The notes beneath the pieces are model-generated. The model saw nothing but the letters and a program-made list of their open reading frames with translations, was not told where the DNA came from and searched no databases. A DNA stretch of 64,000 bases from Notamacropus eugenii (taxonomy: Eukaryota; Chordata; Mammalia; Diprotodontia; Macropodidae), in assembly GCF_028372415.1 (NCBI RefSeq), contig NC_092875.1, forward strand, positions 351,188,225-351,252,224, written 5' to 3'. Within the stretch, counting starts at the first letter, position 1, and every line of letters begins with the position of its first letter. A program made the position numbers and the translations under genes. Shown in pieces: positions 1 to 10,394 of the stretch.

Positions 1-595
1 CCCAAACTATTTTTGCAAAAGTTTGGGGACAAAATATTAATTTAACAAATATTTATTAATTACGTATTACTTAATAGTACTAGGCACTGTACAAAGAAAT
101 TCCTTGTATATAAAAAAAAGAATTTTTAAAAAAGTCCTTGCGTGCAGTAAGCTCACAGTTTAGTGGGTTGTCAAGCTATTATGTCATGTTTTAAAATTAA
201 TAGCATTTTAAAAAATATTCTAAGCAAGTAATAATTTTTAATACAAATTCATCATCGTATGAAATGTACTCTTTGGTGAAGAGAGGTGTTTTTCTTTTCC
301 TTAATTGACACTCTCCCTTCTGAAGTAGAGAAAACATATGTCAGTAAAATTTTAAAAACTTCTCTTTTCCCCATATTGACACCTTAGTGAGCCAATTCAA
401 CTCTAAATTGTCCTCTTCTCCTGAATCCCTAGTCTTTTTATGAAATGACCAATTATGCCAAGCTAAGAGTCAGCCTTGGATCACTTCCATCATTCACCAC
501 CTTCGCTTAAGAAATAACAAAATTATTCTGATTACATTTAGTACACAATTATGTTATACAACCTAATCTGGGACCTCACTACTGGAAGGCAAACC
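1..595. other. AT-rich DNA with no recognised feature
   Basis: No credible ORF, no repeat family I recognise and no RNA gene is visible on either strand. The stretch is AT-rich with short A and T runs. Confidence 0.5.
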
Positions 596-599
596 TACT

Positions 600-1260
600 A
601 CACCTCCCTTATGAACTCACCATAGCCCTCTGCATAATGGATTTTCCTAACCTTTTCAGCCCTCCTCAAACCTTCCATGTCTCCTACCCCCCACTCTCTC
701 AGATGAAAACCTCTATCTCATAATTTTTAGAAAAAAATTGACACCATTCTCTAGGATCTTTCCTCACCTCTTCTACATCTATCACCCATTTGCCTTCTGC
801 CACTATTTCCTTTCACCTTCATTTTTCTATGATGCAGAGGACTTATTCTTTACCAACGCTAACACCCCTACTTGTTCAAGCAACCCCATTCCTCCAATAG
901 ATTACCCTTCTGCCATCCCCACTTTTTTCACTCATTTTCAGTCTTGCCTTTCTACTGCCCAAGGCCTTCAAAAATGCCCTTCCTAAAAAACCCTCACTTG
1001 ATCCGTTCTTCACTATCAACTATTGTCCTACGTCTCTTCTACTCTACAATATGTGAATGCCGTAGGTGCCTTTTCTTATTCTCCAATCACTCTCTTCTTA
1101 TCCTCTTATATTCTGGCTTTTGAACATATTCCATTGAAACTGCTCTTTAAAATTATAAGTGATCTCTTTGTTGTCAAATCCAGTAATATTTTCTCAATCC
1201 CTGATCTCCTCAACCTCTCTTCATTCCGTGACACAGTTGATCACTTTCTCCTCAAACCCA
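600..1260 (+). mobile_element. L2 LINE fragment with reverse-transcriptase remnant
   Basis: The strand is pyrimidine-rich and reads like the sense strand of L2 ORF2. Around 1196-1257 a frame gives LLNLSSFRDTVDHFLL, which resembles the L2 reverse-transcriptase block LLDLSAAFDTVDH. The short ORFs here (738-1394) are broken pieces of that reading frame, not independent genes. Both edges are approximate. The copy is old, with many substitutions and no usable frame. A matching segment of the same family lies in the opposite orientation at 52310-53290. Confidence 0.65.
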
Positions 1261-1324
1261 TCAAATTTATAAAGTTGATTTTTAAAATGTTGAAAGGACT
1301 GAAAGGAAAAAAAAACAGACACAT

Positions 1325-1705
1325 AAATGAACTGTTGTGGAATCTCATTATTCATCAAACAGTTTTTAAAAATGGTTTTGAACTCTGTCCCTAAATTTAC
1401 TAAACTGCATATACTTTGTTATGGAAATACTAAAAATATCCCTATACTGACAAGAAATCACAGACATAGGAAAAAGTCTAGTAAACATCAAATTTTATAT
1501 AGAAGCCTTTGTGTGTGTGTTTGGTAGCAAAGAAATGGAAGTAAAGGTATTGCCCATTATTTAGGGAATGGTTGGGCAAATTATGATATACAAGTGTAGT
1601 TGAATGTTATTATAGACTAAGAAATGATGAAATAAATTGATTCGGAGAAGCCTGGTAAGATTCCATCAACTGATCCCAAGGAAACTGAGCAGAAATTTTA
1701 GAATA
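1325..1705 (+). mobile_element. L1 LINE 3' end (end of ORF2 and 3' UTR), left part
   Basis: Sequence such as agcaaagaaatggaagtaaa, followed by the 'gggaatggttgggcaaatt' and 'aagaaatgatgaa' blocks, is the end of marsupial L1 ORF2 and its 3' UTR. Other copies in this window share it (5500-5640, 21180-21330, 30530-30680). The copy is interrupted at 1705 by HAL1-1 and continues for about 50 bp at 4574-4625. The shared 15-bp duplication at both edges proves that HAL1-1 inserted into it. Confidence 0.75.
1691..1705 (+). repeat. Target-site duplication of HAL1-1, left copy
   Basis: The 15 bases agaaattttagaata are repeated identically at 4559-4573, directly after the A-rich tail of HAL1-1. An A-rich, AATTTT-containing target is typical for the L1 endonuclease. 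Confidence 0.92.
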
Positions 1706-2380
1706 GGGGGCGGAGCCAAGATGGCGTAGTAGAAAGACGCACATACACATAGCTCCGAACCCACAACCCATAGAACAACTACAAAGAAGTAACTCTCGGC
1801 GAATTCTGCACCCAGAGGCCACAGAACATTGGAGCGAGGGAGATTTCTGTTCCGGAGAGACCTGCAAACCTCTCGTAAAAGGTCCTTCGTGCTGCGGACT
1901 GGGCGCCGGGACTGGGAGCTGAGTACAGCCGCGGCACCGAGAGGAACAGATCCGAGCGGGCTTCAGGGACGGGATCTCCAGCGGCCGCACAAGTACCTCC
2001 ACCCACAGGTGACGGGGGTTGGTGAGAGAGTCCCTTTGGTGGGTCGAGGGGGGAGTGGGGTGCCCCCATGGCTCGGGCCCCCTCGGGAGACAGAAGCTGA
2101 GGGGCAGCGGCAGACCAGGGCTCCCCAAGCAGGCAGGAGCCTGGATCCATTGTTGAAGATCTGTGCATAAACTCCCTGAGGGAACTGAGCCTGAGAGGCA
2201 GCCCTGCCCTCACCTGAGCATCTGAATTTAATCTCACACTGAATAGCAGCCCTGCCCCCGCCCAAAGCCCTGAGGCTGGAAGCAGCATTTGAATCTCAGA
2301 CCCCAAACACTGGCTGGGAGGATCAGGAGGTGAGGTGGGTGTGAGGAAAATATTCAGAGGTCAAGTCACTGGCTGGGAAA
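1706..2380 (+). promoter_or_regulatory. HAL1-1 5' UTR, CpG-rich internal promoter region
   Basis: This 675-bp GC-rich block stands out from the AT-rich surroundings and keeps many CpGs, for example gggcgccgggactgg and gcagcggccgc-like stretches near 1900-1990. In L1-type elements the 5' UTR carries an internal RNA polymerase II promoter; that role here is inferred. The GCCAAGATGGC motif at about 1715 fits a YY1 site, as in the L1 promoter. ORFs called on both strands across it are GC-driven and not conserved between copies. Confidence 0.7.
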
Positions 2381-3469
2381 ATGCCCAGAAAAGGGAAAAG
2401 AAATAAGACTATAGAAGGTTACTTTCTTGGGGAACAGGCATTTCCTCCCTTCCTTTCTGATGAGGAAGAACAATGCTTACCATCAGGCAAAGACACAGAA
2501 ATCAAGGCTTCTGTATCTCAGCCCACTCAATGGGCTCAGGCCATGGAAGAGCTCAAAAAGAATTTTGAAAATCAAGTTAGAGAGGTGGAGGAAAAGCTGG
2601 GAAGAGAAATGAGAGACATGAAGTCAAAGCATGAACAGCAAATCAGCTCCCTGCTAAAGGAGACCCAAAAAAATGTTGAAGAAAATAACACCTTGAAAAC
2701 TAGCCTAACTCAATTGGCAAAAGAGGTTCAAAAAGCCAATGAGGAGAAGAATGCTTTCAAAAGCAGAATTAGCCAAATGGAAAAGGAGATTCAAAAGCTC
2801 ACTGAAGAAAATAGTTCTTTCAAAATTAGAATGGCACAGATGGAGGCTAAGGACTTTATGAGAAAGCAAGAAATCACAGAACAAAGCCAGAGGAATGGAA
2901 AAATGGAAGATAAAGTGAAATATCTCATTGGAAAAACAACTGACCTTGAAAATAGATCCAGGAGAGACAATTTAAAAATTATGGGACTACCTGAAAGCCA
3001 TGATCAAAAGAAGAGCCTAGACATCATCTTTCATGAAATGATCAATGAAAACTGCCCTGAGATTCTAGAACCAGAGGGCAAAATAAATATACAAGGAATC
3101 CACAGAACACCGCATGAAAGAGATCCAAAAAGAGAAACTCCTAGGAACATTGTGGCCAAATTCCAGAACTCCCAGGTGAAAGAGAAAATATTGCAAGCAG
3201 CTAGAAAGAAACAATTCAAGTATTGTGGAAATACAATCAGGATAACACAAGATCTAGCAGCTTCTACATTAAGGGATCGAAGGGCATGGAATAGGATATT
3301 CTAGAAGTCAAAGGAACTAGGACTAAAACCAAGAATCACCTACCCAGCAAAACTGAGTATAATACTTCAGGGGAAAAATTGGTCTTTCAATGAAATAGAG
3401 GATTTTCAAGCATTCTTGATGAAAAGTCCAGAGCTGAAAAGAAAATTTGACTTCCAAACACAAGAATAA
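2381..3469 (+). pseudogene. HAL1-1 ORF1 (L1 ORF1p-like RNA-binding protein), one nonsense mutation
   Basis: The reading frame starts MPRKGKRNKT and would run 362 codons to the TAA at 3467-3469. It is cut by one in-frame TAG at 3302-3304, where HAL1-3 and HAL1-5 have CAG. Residues about 45-155 form a heptad-rich coiled coil (EEKLGREMRDM..., ISQMEKEIQKL). An RRM-like part follows with ENRSRRDNLKIMGLPES near residue 195. The C-terminal domain carries RDPKRETPRNIVAKF, VKEKILQAARKK, and beyond the stop, LGLKPRITYPAKLSI. These are the trimerisation, RRM and CTD blocks of mammalian L1 ORF1p, which coats the element RNA. The start is fixed by its conservation in HAL1-3 and HAL1-5. Truncation after residue 307 would remove the end of the CTD. 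Confidence 0.9.
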
Positions 3470-3604
3470 AGAGAACCATGAAAAGGTGAACAGCAAAGAG
3501 AAGTCATAAGGGACTTACTAAAGTTGAACTGTTTACATTCCTACATGGAAAGACAATATTTGTAACTCTTGAAACATTTCAGTATCTGGGTACTGGGTGG
3601 GATT

Positions 3605-3640
3605 ACACACACACACATGCACACACGCACACACACATAG
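3605..3640 (+). repeat. (CA)n microsatellite in the HAL1-1 3' region
   Basis: An interrupted CA run follows the 'gggtactgggtgggatta' block. All five HAL1 copies have a CA/GT run at this same position, so it belongs to the element and is not a chance microsatellite. Confidence 0.85.
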
Positions 3641-4439
3641 AGACAGAGTGCACAGAGTGAATTGAAGAGGATGGGATCATATCTTAAAAAAAATGAAATC
3701 AAGCAGTGAGAGAGAAAGATATTGGGAGGAGAAAGGGAGAATTGAATGGGGCAAATTATCTCTCATGAAAGAGGCTAGCAAAAGACTCATTAGTGGAGGG
3801 ATAAAGAGGGGAGGTGAGAGAGAAACATGAAGTCTACTCTCATCACATTCCACTAAAGGAAAGAATAAAATGCCTACTCATTTTGGTATGAAAACCTATC
3901 TTACAATACAGGAAAGTGGAGGATAAGGGGATAAGCAGAGTGGGGGGGGATGATAGAAGGGAGGGCATGGGGAGGAGAGTGCAATTTGAGGTCAACACTC
4001 ATGGGGAGGGATAGGATCAAAAGAGAATAGAAGTAATGGGGGACAGGATAGGATGGAGGGAAATATAGTTAGTCCTATACAACACAACTATTATGGAAGT
4101 CATTTGCAAAACTACACAGATTTGGCCTATATTGAATTGCTTGCCTTCCAAAGGGAAGGGGCGGAGAGGGAGGGAGCTAAAGAAGTTGGAACTCAAAGTG
4201 TTAGGATCAACTGTAATGTTCTTACCACTAGGAAATAAGAAATACAGGTAAAGGGGTATAGAAAGCTATCTGGCCCTACAGGACAAAAGAGAAGACAGAG
4301 ACAAGGGCAGAGAGGGATGATAGAAGAGAGAGCAGATTGGTCATAGGGGCAATTAGAATGCTTGGCGTTTGGGGGGGGAGGGGAGAAAAGGGGAGAAAAT
4401 TTGTAACCCAAAATTTTGTGAAAATGAATGTTAAAAGCT

Positions 4440-4558
4440 AAATAAAAAAAAAAAAGAAACTAATATCAACACACAAAAAAAAATAAAAAAAATAAAAAAA
4501 ATAAAATAAAAAAAATAAAATAAAAAAAAATAAAAAAATAATTTGCTCAAAAAAAAAA
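4440..4558 (+). repeat. HAL1-1 A-rich tail with non-A islands
   Basis: About 118 bp of A runs and AAAATAAA units, broken by two non-A islands (about 4456-4478 and 4541-4549). It ends exactly at the right TSD. The islands may be read-through sequence carried from a source locus. Confidence 0.75.
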
Positions 4559-4573
4559 AGAAATTTTAGAATA
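4559..4573 (+). repeat. Target-site duplication of HAL1-1, right copy
   Basis: Identical to 1691-1705 over 15 bases. The interrupted L1 3' end resumes immediately after it. Confidence 0.92.
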
Positions 4574-4639
4574 ATTTATACAACATTGAAAAAATATAAG
4601 TTTAAAAGAATTAAAAATTGCATGTAGACATATAATTTA

Positions 4640-6060
4640 TAGCAGCAAATAAACATAGTAATCCCATGTTTGACAAGTGTAAAGACAAGATTTTGGCATA
4701 AGAATTCATTATTTGGCAAACATTGTTGGGAAAACTAGAAAGCAGTATGGCAGAAACTAGGCATAAATCTATATTTTACACCATTTACCAAGAAAAGGTA
4801 AAAGTGAATACTTGACCTAGATATAAAGAGATATTTTATAGCAAAATCAGAACAGGAAACATATTACTCCTAAGACTTATGAATAGGTGAACAATTTATG
4901 AATAAACAAGACATAGAGAAAATAAAATTAGGTGTGAAATAGATAATTTCAGTTACATTAAATTGAAAAGGTTTTGTACAAATAAAACAAATGTAACCAA
5001 GATCAGAAGAAAATATGGTTTATCAGATAAAGTTTCATATCTAAAATATATTAATAACTGTCAAATCTATAAGAATGCAAATTATTCACCTTTGACACCT
5101 CTGATAAATGGACAAAGGATATGAACAGGCAGTTTTCCAGCAAAGAAATCAAAATAATTTATACAAAAAAAAATGCTCTGAAATGCTGTTGATTAGAGAA
5201 ATGAAAACCAAACTTGAGATCATTTTACACCTATCAGATGGGTTAAAATGAAAGAAGGGAAAAGTGACAAATGTTGGAGAGGAGGCGGAAAATTGGGAAA
5301 GTAATTCGTTGTTGGTGGCATTGATCCAACCACTTTGGAGAGCAATCTGGAATTGTGTCCAAAGACTTTTTAAACTACCCATACCCTTTGGCCCAGCAAT
5401 ACCACTACTTGGTCTGTTTCTGAAGATAAATAGGGAAAAAAGAAAAGAACCTTTATGTTCTAAAACATTTATAGTACTTCTCTTTGTTGTGGCAAAGAAT
5501 TAGAAATTACAGGGATGCCCATTAATTAGGGAATAGCTGAACAAGTTGTGGTATATGATTGTGATGGAATACTACTATGCTATAAGAAGTGATAACTTGA
5601 ATGATTTAAAAAAAAAAACGGAAAGACTTGCACAAAATAATGAAGAGTGAAATGAGATGAACCAACAGAAATTGTCTACAGTAACAGCATTGTTGTTTTA
5701 AGAATAGCTTTGAGTGAATAAGTTATTTTGACTATTATAAATACCCAAAATACCTACACAGAAAACTAGAAAGAAAAAAGACACTGTCTGCATCTAGAGA
5801 AAGAACTGATGAACAGAAGTATGTATGGAATAACTTTACACACATTCATACATACACACATACCACTATTTGCGTCTAATGGCGGTATCTCTAGGACAGG
5901 GATGGAGAGAAGAAAAAAAAACTACATGATAATTTTGTTGTATGTCTGAAATGAATAGAAAGTTATGTATGGTGAATTTGCAGTTTCATCAACAGTAATC
6001 CTTCTTATTGTACCATGTTATGGAAATGCTCATTTTATTCCATAAATTATAAATAAAATT
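4640..6060 (+). mobile_element. L1 LINE fragment: 3' part of ORF2 and 3' UTR
   Basis: The order of blocks matches the C-terminal part of L1 ORF2. A 'ggaaaactagaaagcagtatggcagaaa' block is followed by 'ttgtacaaataaaac', then the 'aatgttggagaggagg' and 'cccagcaataccactacttg' blocks, then the 3' UTR. All frames are broken; the ORFs at 5149-5503 are debris on the two strands. It ends in an AT-rich tail near 6060. Confidence 0.75.
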
Positions 6061-6815
6061 TAATAAATTTTAATAAATTTAATAAATTAAAATTTAATAA
6101 AAACAAGAGTTAAAAATATTATCAATAAAGTGAACAAATACAATTCTAGGGAACAGATAATGATTCATGCTGCTTACCTTCTGACTGAGAAAGGATAGAC
6201 GTTGTAGCATTAGACTTTTTCTTACATAGATCTGATCAATGTAAGTATTTGTTTTTCTCAACTATATTTATTTTTTACTTTTTGATTTTGTTTTGTTTTG
6301 TGTTTTCAGTAGGGGAAGGGGAAATAGAAAAGATATTTTGTTAAATAAAAATTAAATTAAATTTTAAAAATAATTTAAAATAGGGCATCCTTCATGTCCT
6401 ATTTATTATAAAAGAGATGCCTTGCCAAGATGTGGGCCATGTATTGGATAATGAAAGGAAAGTAAAAATAGAATTTATCTTTTTCTTAAAGGAAAGAGGT
6501 CAACTACCCAAATAAATAGTGTCGTATGTATTGACAAGGTATATTACACACACACATGCACATGCACACACACATGAGTGTCTATGTAGATGGATAGATA
6601 CAGATCAATTTATTTATTTACTCTTTTATTCATTTATTTATTTCTGGTATGGAGACCTAGCAATAGATCAAACTACCTAAACTGACAAATTGAAAGAAAA
6701 GCGAATAAAATTTAAGAAAAATAATATTATATAAACTGACAAATTTATAATAGTTAAAACAAGTCAAGCAGAGATGGTCTAAGAATTTATTCATTCTTGA
6801 AAAATACGTTCAGAA
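6061..6815. other. AT-rich sequence with a short (CA)n run
   Basis: No ORF or clear repeat family is seen. A CA run lies at about 6546-6575 and TTTA-type low-complexity sequence at 6610-6650. The first 300 bp may be further L1 3' UTR. Confidence 0.45.
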
Positions 6816-6821
6816 AAAAAA

Positions 6822-6890
6822 AAAATTTAGATGTTATATTTCATGAAATTCTGAATGAAAATTTCCAGAACTTTTAGAACTAGAGCATCA
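6822..6890 (+). mobile_element. Short L1/HAL1 ORF1 remnant
   Basis: The block 'atatttcatgaaattctgaa' and 'agaacttttagaactagag' matches HAL1 ORF1 at 47565-47625 ('atatttcatgaaattatcaa', 'gagattctagaaccagagg'). Only about 65 bp are recognisable. Confidence 0.55.
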
Positions 6891-6894
6891 TTTC

Positions 6895-7022
6895 CCTTTG
6901 ATTCTGGATATATCTTATTTTGCTACATTTGTTTGCTTATTGTTTTCCTCATTTGCTTGTAGGCTTTTTGAGCAGGGATTGCCTTTGCCTCTTTTTGTAT
7001 CCCCAGAGCTTAATAAATGACT
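6895..7022 (+). mobile_element. L2-type 3' end
   Basis: The series 'gtaggctttttgagcagg', 'tttttgtatccccagagctt' and 'aataaatgactgact' is the typical L2 3' terminus, which is shared with MIR-type SINE tails. It is a short old fragment. Confidence 0.6.
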
Positions 7023-7039
7023 GACTAGGGGGAAAAAGA

Positions 7040-7500
7040 CAGTTTTTTTCTTTCTTTCTCTAAATTGTTTATGAAATTTTTTAAAATTCTTAGTAAGATA
7101 CTCAGATGTGAGATGTTAGTTTTTCCCTAATTTCTGCCATATTGCTTTCCAATTTTCCCATCAGCTTTGATATACCAAACACTATGCTATTCTGATTATT
7201 TTCTTTGTTTTCGTATGTTATGTTTTTAATCTGATTCCCTAACTCCTTCTCCACTTTTAACAAGCATAATGGTTTTTGTTATTATTTTTAAATTTTACTG
7301 ATTTGCGGTAGTATTGAGATCTTGTACCAATAGTTCCCCTTCCTTCCTACTTTATTTTTTCCTATTTTTTTTACTTTGTTTTCCTTCAGATTAATATTAC
7401 TATTTTTTTCTAGGTCTGTACAATATTTGTTAGGGATTTTCATTGGTATACCAGTGAATAAATGTATTAACTTAGTAGCTTTTTGACTTGTACTATGTTG
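7040..7500 (-). mobile_element. L1 ORF2 fragment, antisense
   Basis: Read on the minus strand it gives the ORF2 blocks 'gctactaagttaatacattt', 'tcactggtataccaatgaaa' and 'ttggaaagcaatatggcaga', which also occur in the antisense L1 at 54380-55650. It is strongly diverged. Confidence 0.55.
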
Positions 7501-7549
7501 GCTTGATCTTTCAGTGATCTAATCCAACAACAATCTAATCAAAGTTGAA

Positions 7550-7630
7550 GTTTGGCTTCATTCAAAGGGACATACACGAGGAACTGGAGGGCCACATGTG
7601 GCCTCAAGGCCACAGGTTCCCCAGCCCTGA
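7550..7630. mobile_element. Remnant of a hAT-type terminal inverted repeat
   Basis: The minus strand reads 'cagggctggggaacctgtgg' then 'ccttgaggccacatgtggcc'. This resembles the terminal repeat of non-autonomous hAT (Charlie-like) elements. No opposite terminus or certain 8-bp duplication was found, so the element is partial. Confidence 0.45.
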
Positions 7631-7639
7631 TCTGATCTT

Positions 7640-9235
7640 TCTCTAATTTAGGTCTGACTATGTTCCAAAGAGTGTTTGATAATTATGTTCAAACAATCCC
7701 TGATTTTATCAGTATTAGCAGAAATGTTGCTGCTTGTAGAACTATTCTGAATAGAATTTTTCTTTATAGATCTTACTGTGTTTTACTCATCACACATAAG
7801 AACTGTGATCCAAATCTATATATGGGAAATAGAGTTATCAATTAATGTCAGCTGCTCCAAGTGCCAGCAAAGTGTCTCCTATAATCAGCTTCTGAGCACT
7901 TGACTGATCCCTTTAGTTTTTCTGGGCTGGGAGCTTCCAAAGTTACTGCTTCTGCCTAGCTATCCCAGATGTGTCCAAGGCCCAAAGCTGGTGCTGCTGT
8001 AGCTAACTGGGCTGACTCCCACCTTAGTGTTACTGACATTTGTATTTCTTTTACCAAGAATTGAGATCTATTGGTTTGAGAAAGAATGGACATTTGTGAT
8101 ACTAAAGAAAAAATTCTGCCAACTAGGTAATGTCATGCTAGATATTTAGTATTGTTAAATTTTTGCAATTTGTACTGAGATATCATGCAAATTCTTCTAT
8201 TTTCTCATATTCAGGAATTAACAAAGAAGAACTATATAAGGATAAACTGTGTAATTTAAAGTGAAAGAAACGGTTTTAAATTTCTTTCAAAAACTCTTTA
8301 AATGCTTCATTTAATTGAATATTGGGATGTAGCTATATTCTCTGGGCTGACTGGAAGCATTTTTAGGAAAACTCCAGTAGAAGACATGATTATGAGGATA
8401 ACATGTATTTCATAATGTCCCTGCATACTTTAATTTTCACCACCACATTTATAAAGTTTTAAAGCTGCTCATCTCATGTTAAGTCAGAGATTATGAATAT
8501 TCAGTATGTTGCCAAGTATTAAAATATGCTTAATTTTGTTTTATAGATCAATATTATGTCTAGGACAATTGTGGGCAATAGTTTTATCTATGATAATCCT
8601 TTATTTCCAGAAGAGTTTATATCTTTAATTCTTTGGAATCATCTGTATTTGCAATAGAAAGATTCTATCTATTTATTTATGAATGACAGTGAGCTTCTGG
8701 CATTAAATTGTTGCCACCTGATAATATATTTTTGTGTATTCTCCAAGTTCTAAATTTCTAAACATGAACTGAAATAGACAATTGCAACCATTGTCCTGAT
8801 CATCATTGAGTATCAGGACTGGGACAGTTTAGAGATAAATTACATGTAATTTCTGATTATGATGACCTAATGTTGAATTATTCAATTAAACCATCTATTT
8901 GCATAATCAAATTCCCCAGATAATCATGTGTTCAAAGCTTTTTTTTTAATCAAAATATGATTTATTGGGTTTCTGTTCATTTCACCCATAGAGGCATTTT
9001 GATTTGTCTCTTAAACCATCACCATTTCATAATCTCTCTCTAGTAGTAAACCACTTTCAGTTACATATGACAAATCTAGTGGTAGGTGACTATTTTCTGA
9101 ATTTACCATTGAATTCAAAGGTGATGTCTGTTTCTTCTAAATGCGTTTCTCTACATTATTAATTTCTGTATCATGATCTTTGAGAACATATAACAATACT
9201 TTTCCTCATTTTTGATAATTTAATGTTCAATCTAT
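7640..9235. other. Mostly unique sequence, no gene recognised
   Basis: No coding signal is visible. The 61-codon ORF at 7660 has no recognisable features. The part at 8560-8960 is non-repetitive, with clustered homeobox/POU-like motifs (atttgcataatcaaat near 8898), and is listed as a candidate conserved non-coding element in the findings. Confidence 0.4.
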
Positions 9236-9239
9236 TGAA

Positions 9240-9425
9240 GCTTTTTTAAATTAAATTTTAGTTTTTTCCCCAGTTACATGTATAAATAAATTTTAACTTT
9301 TGTTTTTAAAATTCTTGAGTTCCAAATTTTCTCCCTTCCTCCCTCCTCATTGCCCCCTCATTGAGAAGTCAGGCAGTTGAATATAGGCTGTAAATGTGTA
9401 GTCATGCAAACCATGGTATCTCACT
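9240..9425 (-). mobile_element. L1 3' terminus, antisense
   Basis: The blocks 'ccccagttacatgtataaat', 'gagttccaaattttctccc' and 'gcagttgaatataggctgta' are the reverse complement of the L1 3' end. The same blocks occur in the 3' part of all HAL1 copies (for example 32055-32150), which links the two families. Confidence 0.65.
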
Positions 9426-9439
9426 GAAATCTCACATGA

Positions 9440-9665
9440 AATACATATCATCCTTAGCCTGAAAGGCCCAAGGTCTCACATTTCATCCCGGGCCATCTCC
9501 AGTCATCCTGATGAATATTTGGCCACTGGACCCAGATGGCTTAGGAGAAGAAAGTGAGGTTGGTGACCTTGCACAGCACTCCCTCGCTCAAATCAGAGTC
9601 AACTACAAGTCATGTCATCATCCTGATGTCATAGTCCCCTTTGAGAATGAAGAACAAACACAACC
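9440..9665 (+). mobile_element. WSINE/WALLSI-like SINE, 5' truncated
   Basis: The blocks 'gccatctccagtcatcctga', 'ggccactggacccagatggc', 'tgcacagcactccctcgctc' and 'gaatgaagaacaaacacaac' match the better preserved copy at 50938-51185. The tRNA-like head is absent. As I recall, these SINEs occur in Australian marsupials, which is the main taxonomic clue here. Confidence 0.65.
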
Positions 9666-9679
9666 TGTGACTGAGTAGC

Positions 9680-9795
9680 AATTTTTCTCCTCTCCCCTCC
9701 TCTCCTCTTTTTTCCTCTCCTCTTCTCTCCTCTCCTCTTCTGTCCTCTCCTCTCTTCACCTCTCCTCCCCATTCTTCCCCTCCCCTTGCTTCTCC
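9680..9795 (+). repeat. Polypyrimidine (TCTCC/TCCTC)n tract
   Basis: An almost pure pyrimidine stretch of CTCTCC and TCCTC units. It produces an arginine/glycine/lysine-rich ORF on the opposite strand (9629-9904) that should not be taken as a gene. Confidence 0.85.
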
Positions 9796-9964
9796 TTTGG
9801 TATTCTAACCAGGAGAAGGTATGCTTCCATGGCCAAAATCTGTCTTTTTTTCCTTTGGGTTTACTGGCTAGATTTCTTGTCCAGAGTTCAAGCCTTAAAC
9901 CCAATTCACTCTGAAGCCCTTAAACTAGACAACATATCCCCACCCACCTAGCACAGAGTGAACG

Positions 9965-10390
9965 TAATTACTTAATAGTGCCTTGTTCAACCATTCCCCA
10001 ATTGATGGGCATCCCCTCAATTTCTAATTCTTTGCCTCCCAAAGTGAGTTACTATAAATATTTTTGTATGTATAGGTTCTTTTCCTTTTTTGTTTTTTTG
10101 TCTCTTTTGGGATATGAACCTAATAGTGGTATTACTAAGTCAAAAGATATGCATGGTTTTATAGCCCTTTTGGCATAGTTCCAAATTGCTCTACAGAATG
10201 ATTGAAATAGTTCGCTAACAACTCATTAAGTCTCACTTTTCCTCACTTCCCATTCAACATTTTCCATTTACTTTTTCTGTCCTATTAGCCAATCTAATAG
10301 ATACGAGGGAGCACCACAGAATATTTTCAATTTCCATTTCTCCCATCAGTAGTGAGAGTATTTTTTCTATGCCTATAGATAGCTTTGATT
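9965..10390 (-). mobile_element. L1 LINE 3' end, antisense
   Basis: On the minus strand it carries the end-of-ORF2 blocks 'gagcaatttggaactatgcc', 'taataccactattaggttca' and 'gatgcccatcaattggggaa'. The 66-codon plus-strand ORF at 9978 is a shadow of this repeat. Confidence 0.7.
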
Positions 10391-10394
10391 ACAA

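Larger units (their letters stand above)
1706..4558 (+). mobile_element. HAL1-1, full-length half-L1 retrotransposon
   Basis: A complete HAL1 of about 2.85 kb. It has a 5' UTR (1706-2380) starting with the GGAGCCAAGATGG motif shared by the other copies, ORF1 (2381-3469), a purine-rich 3' region with a CA repeat, and a heterogeneous A-rich tail (4440-4558). There is no ORF2: after the ORF1 stop the sequence runs straight into the 3' region. A perfect 15-bp TSD flanks it. HAL1 elements are known L1 derivatives that must use L1 ORF2 protein in trans. Perfect TSD, retained CpGs and one ORF1 lesion argue for a fairly young insertion. Confidence 0.92.

Noticed and set aside
738..1527. Overlapping plus-strand ORFs of 66-123 codons
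   Set aside because: They are pieces of an old L2 reverse-transcriptase frame and of the L1 3' end next to it, with no conserved start or independent domain.
1610..2306. Pro/Ser/Gly-rich ORFs up to 175 codons on both strands over the HAL1-1 5' UTR
   Set aside because: They arise from GC-rich non-coding sequence; frames are not kept in the other HAL1 copies.
9629..9904. 91-codon Arg/Gly/Lys-rich minus-strand ORF resembling an RGG protein
   Set aside because: Produced by the polypyrimidine simple repeat at 9680-9795.
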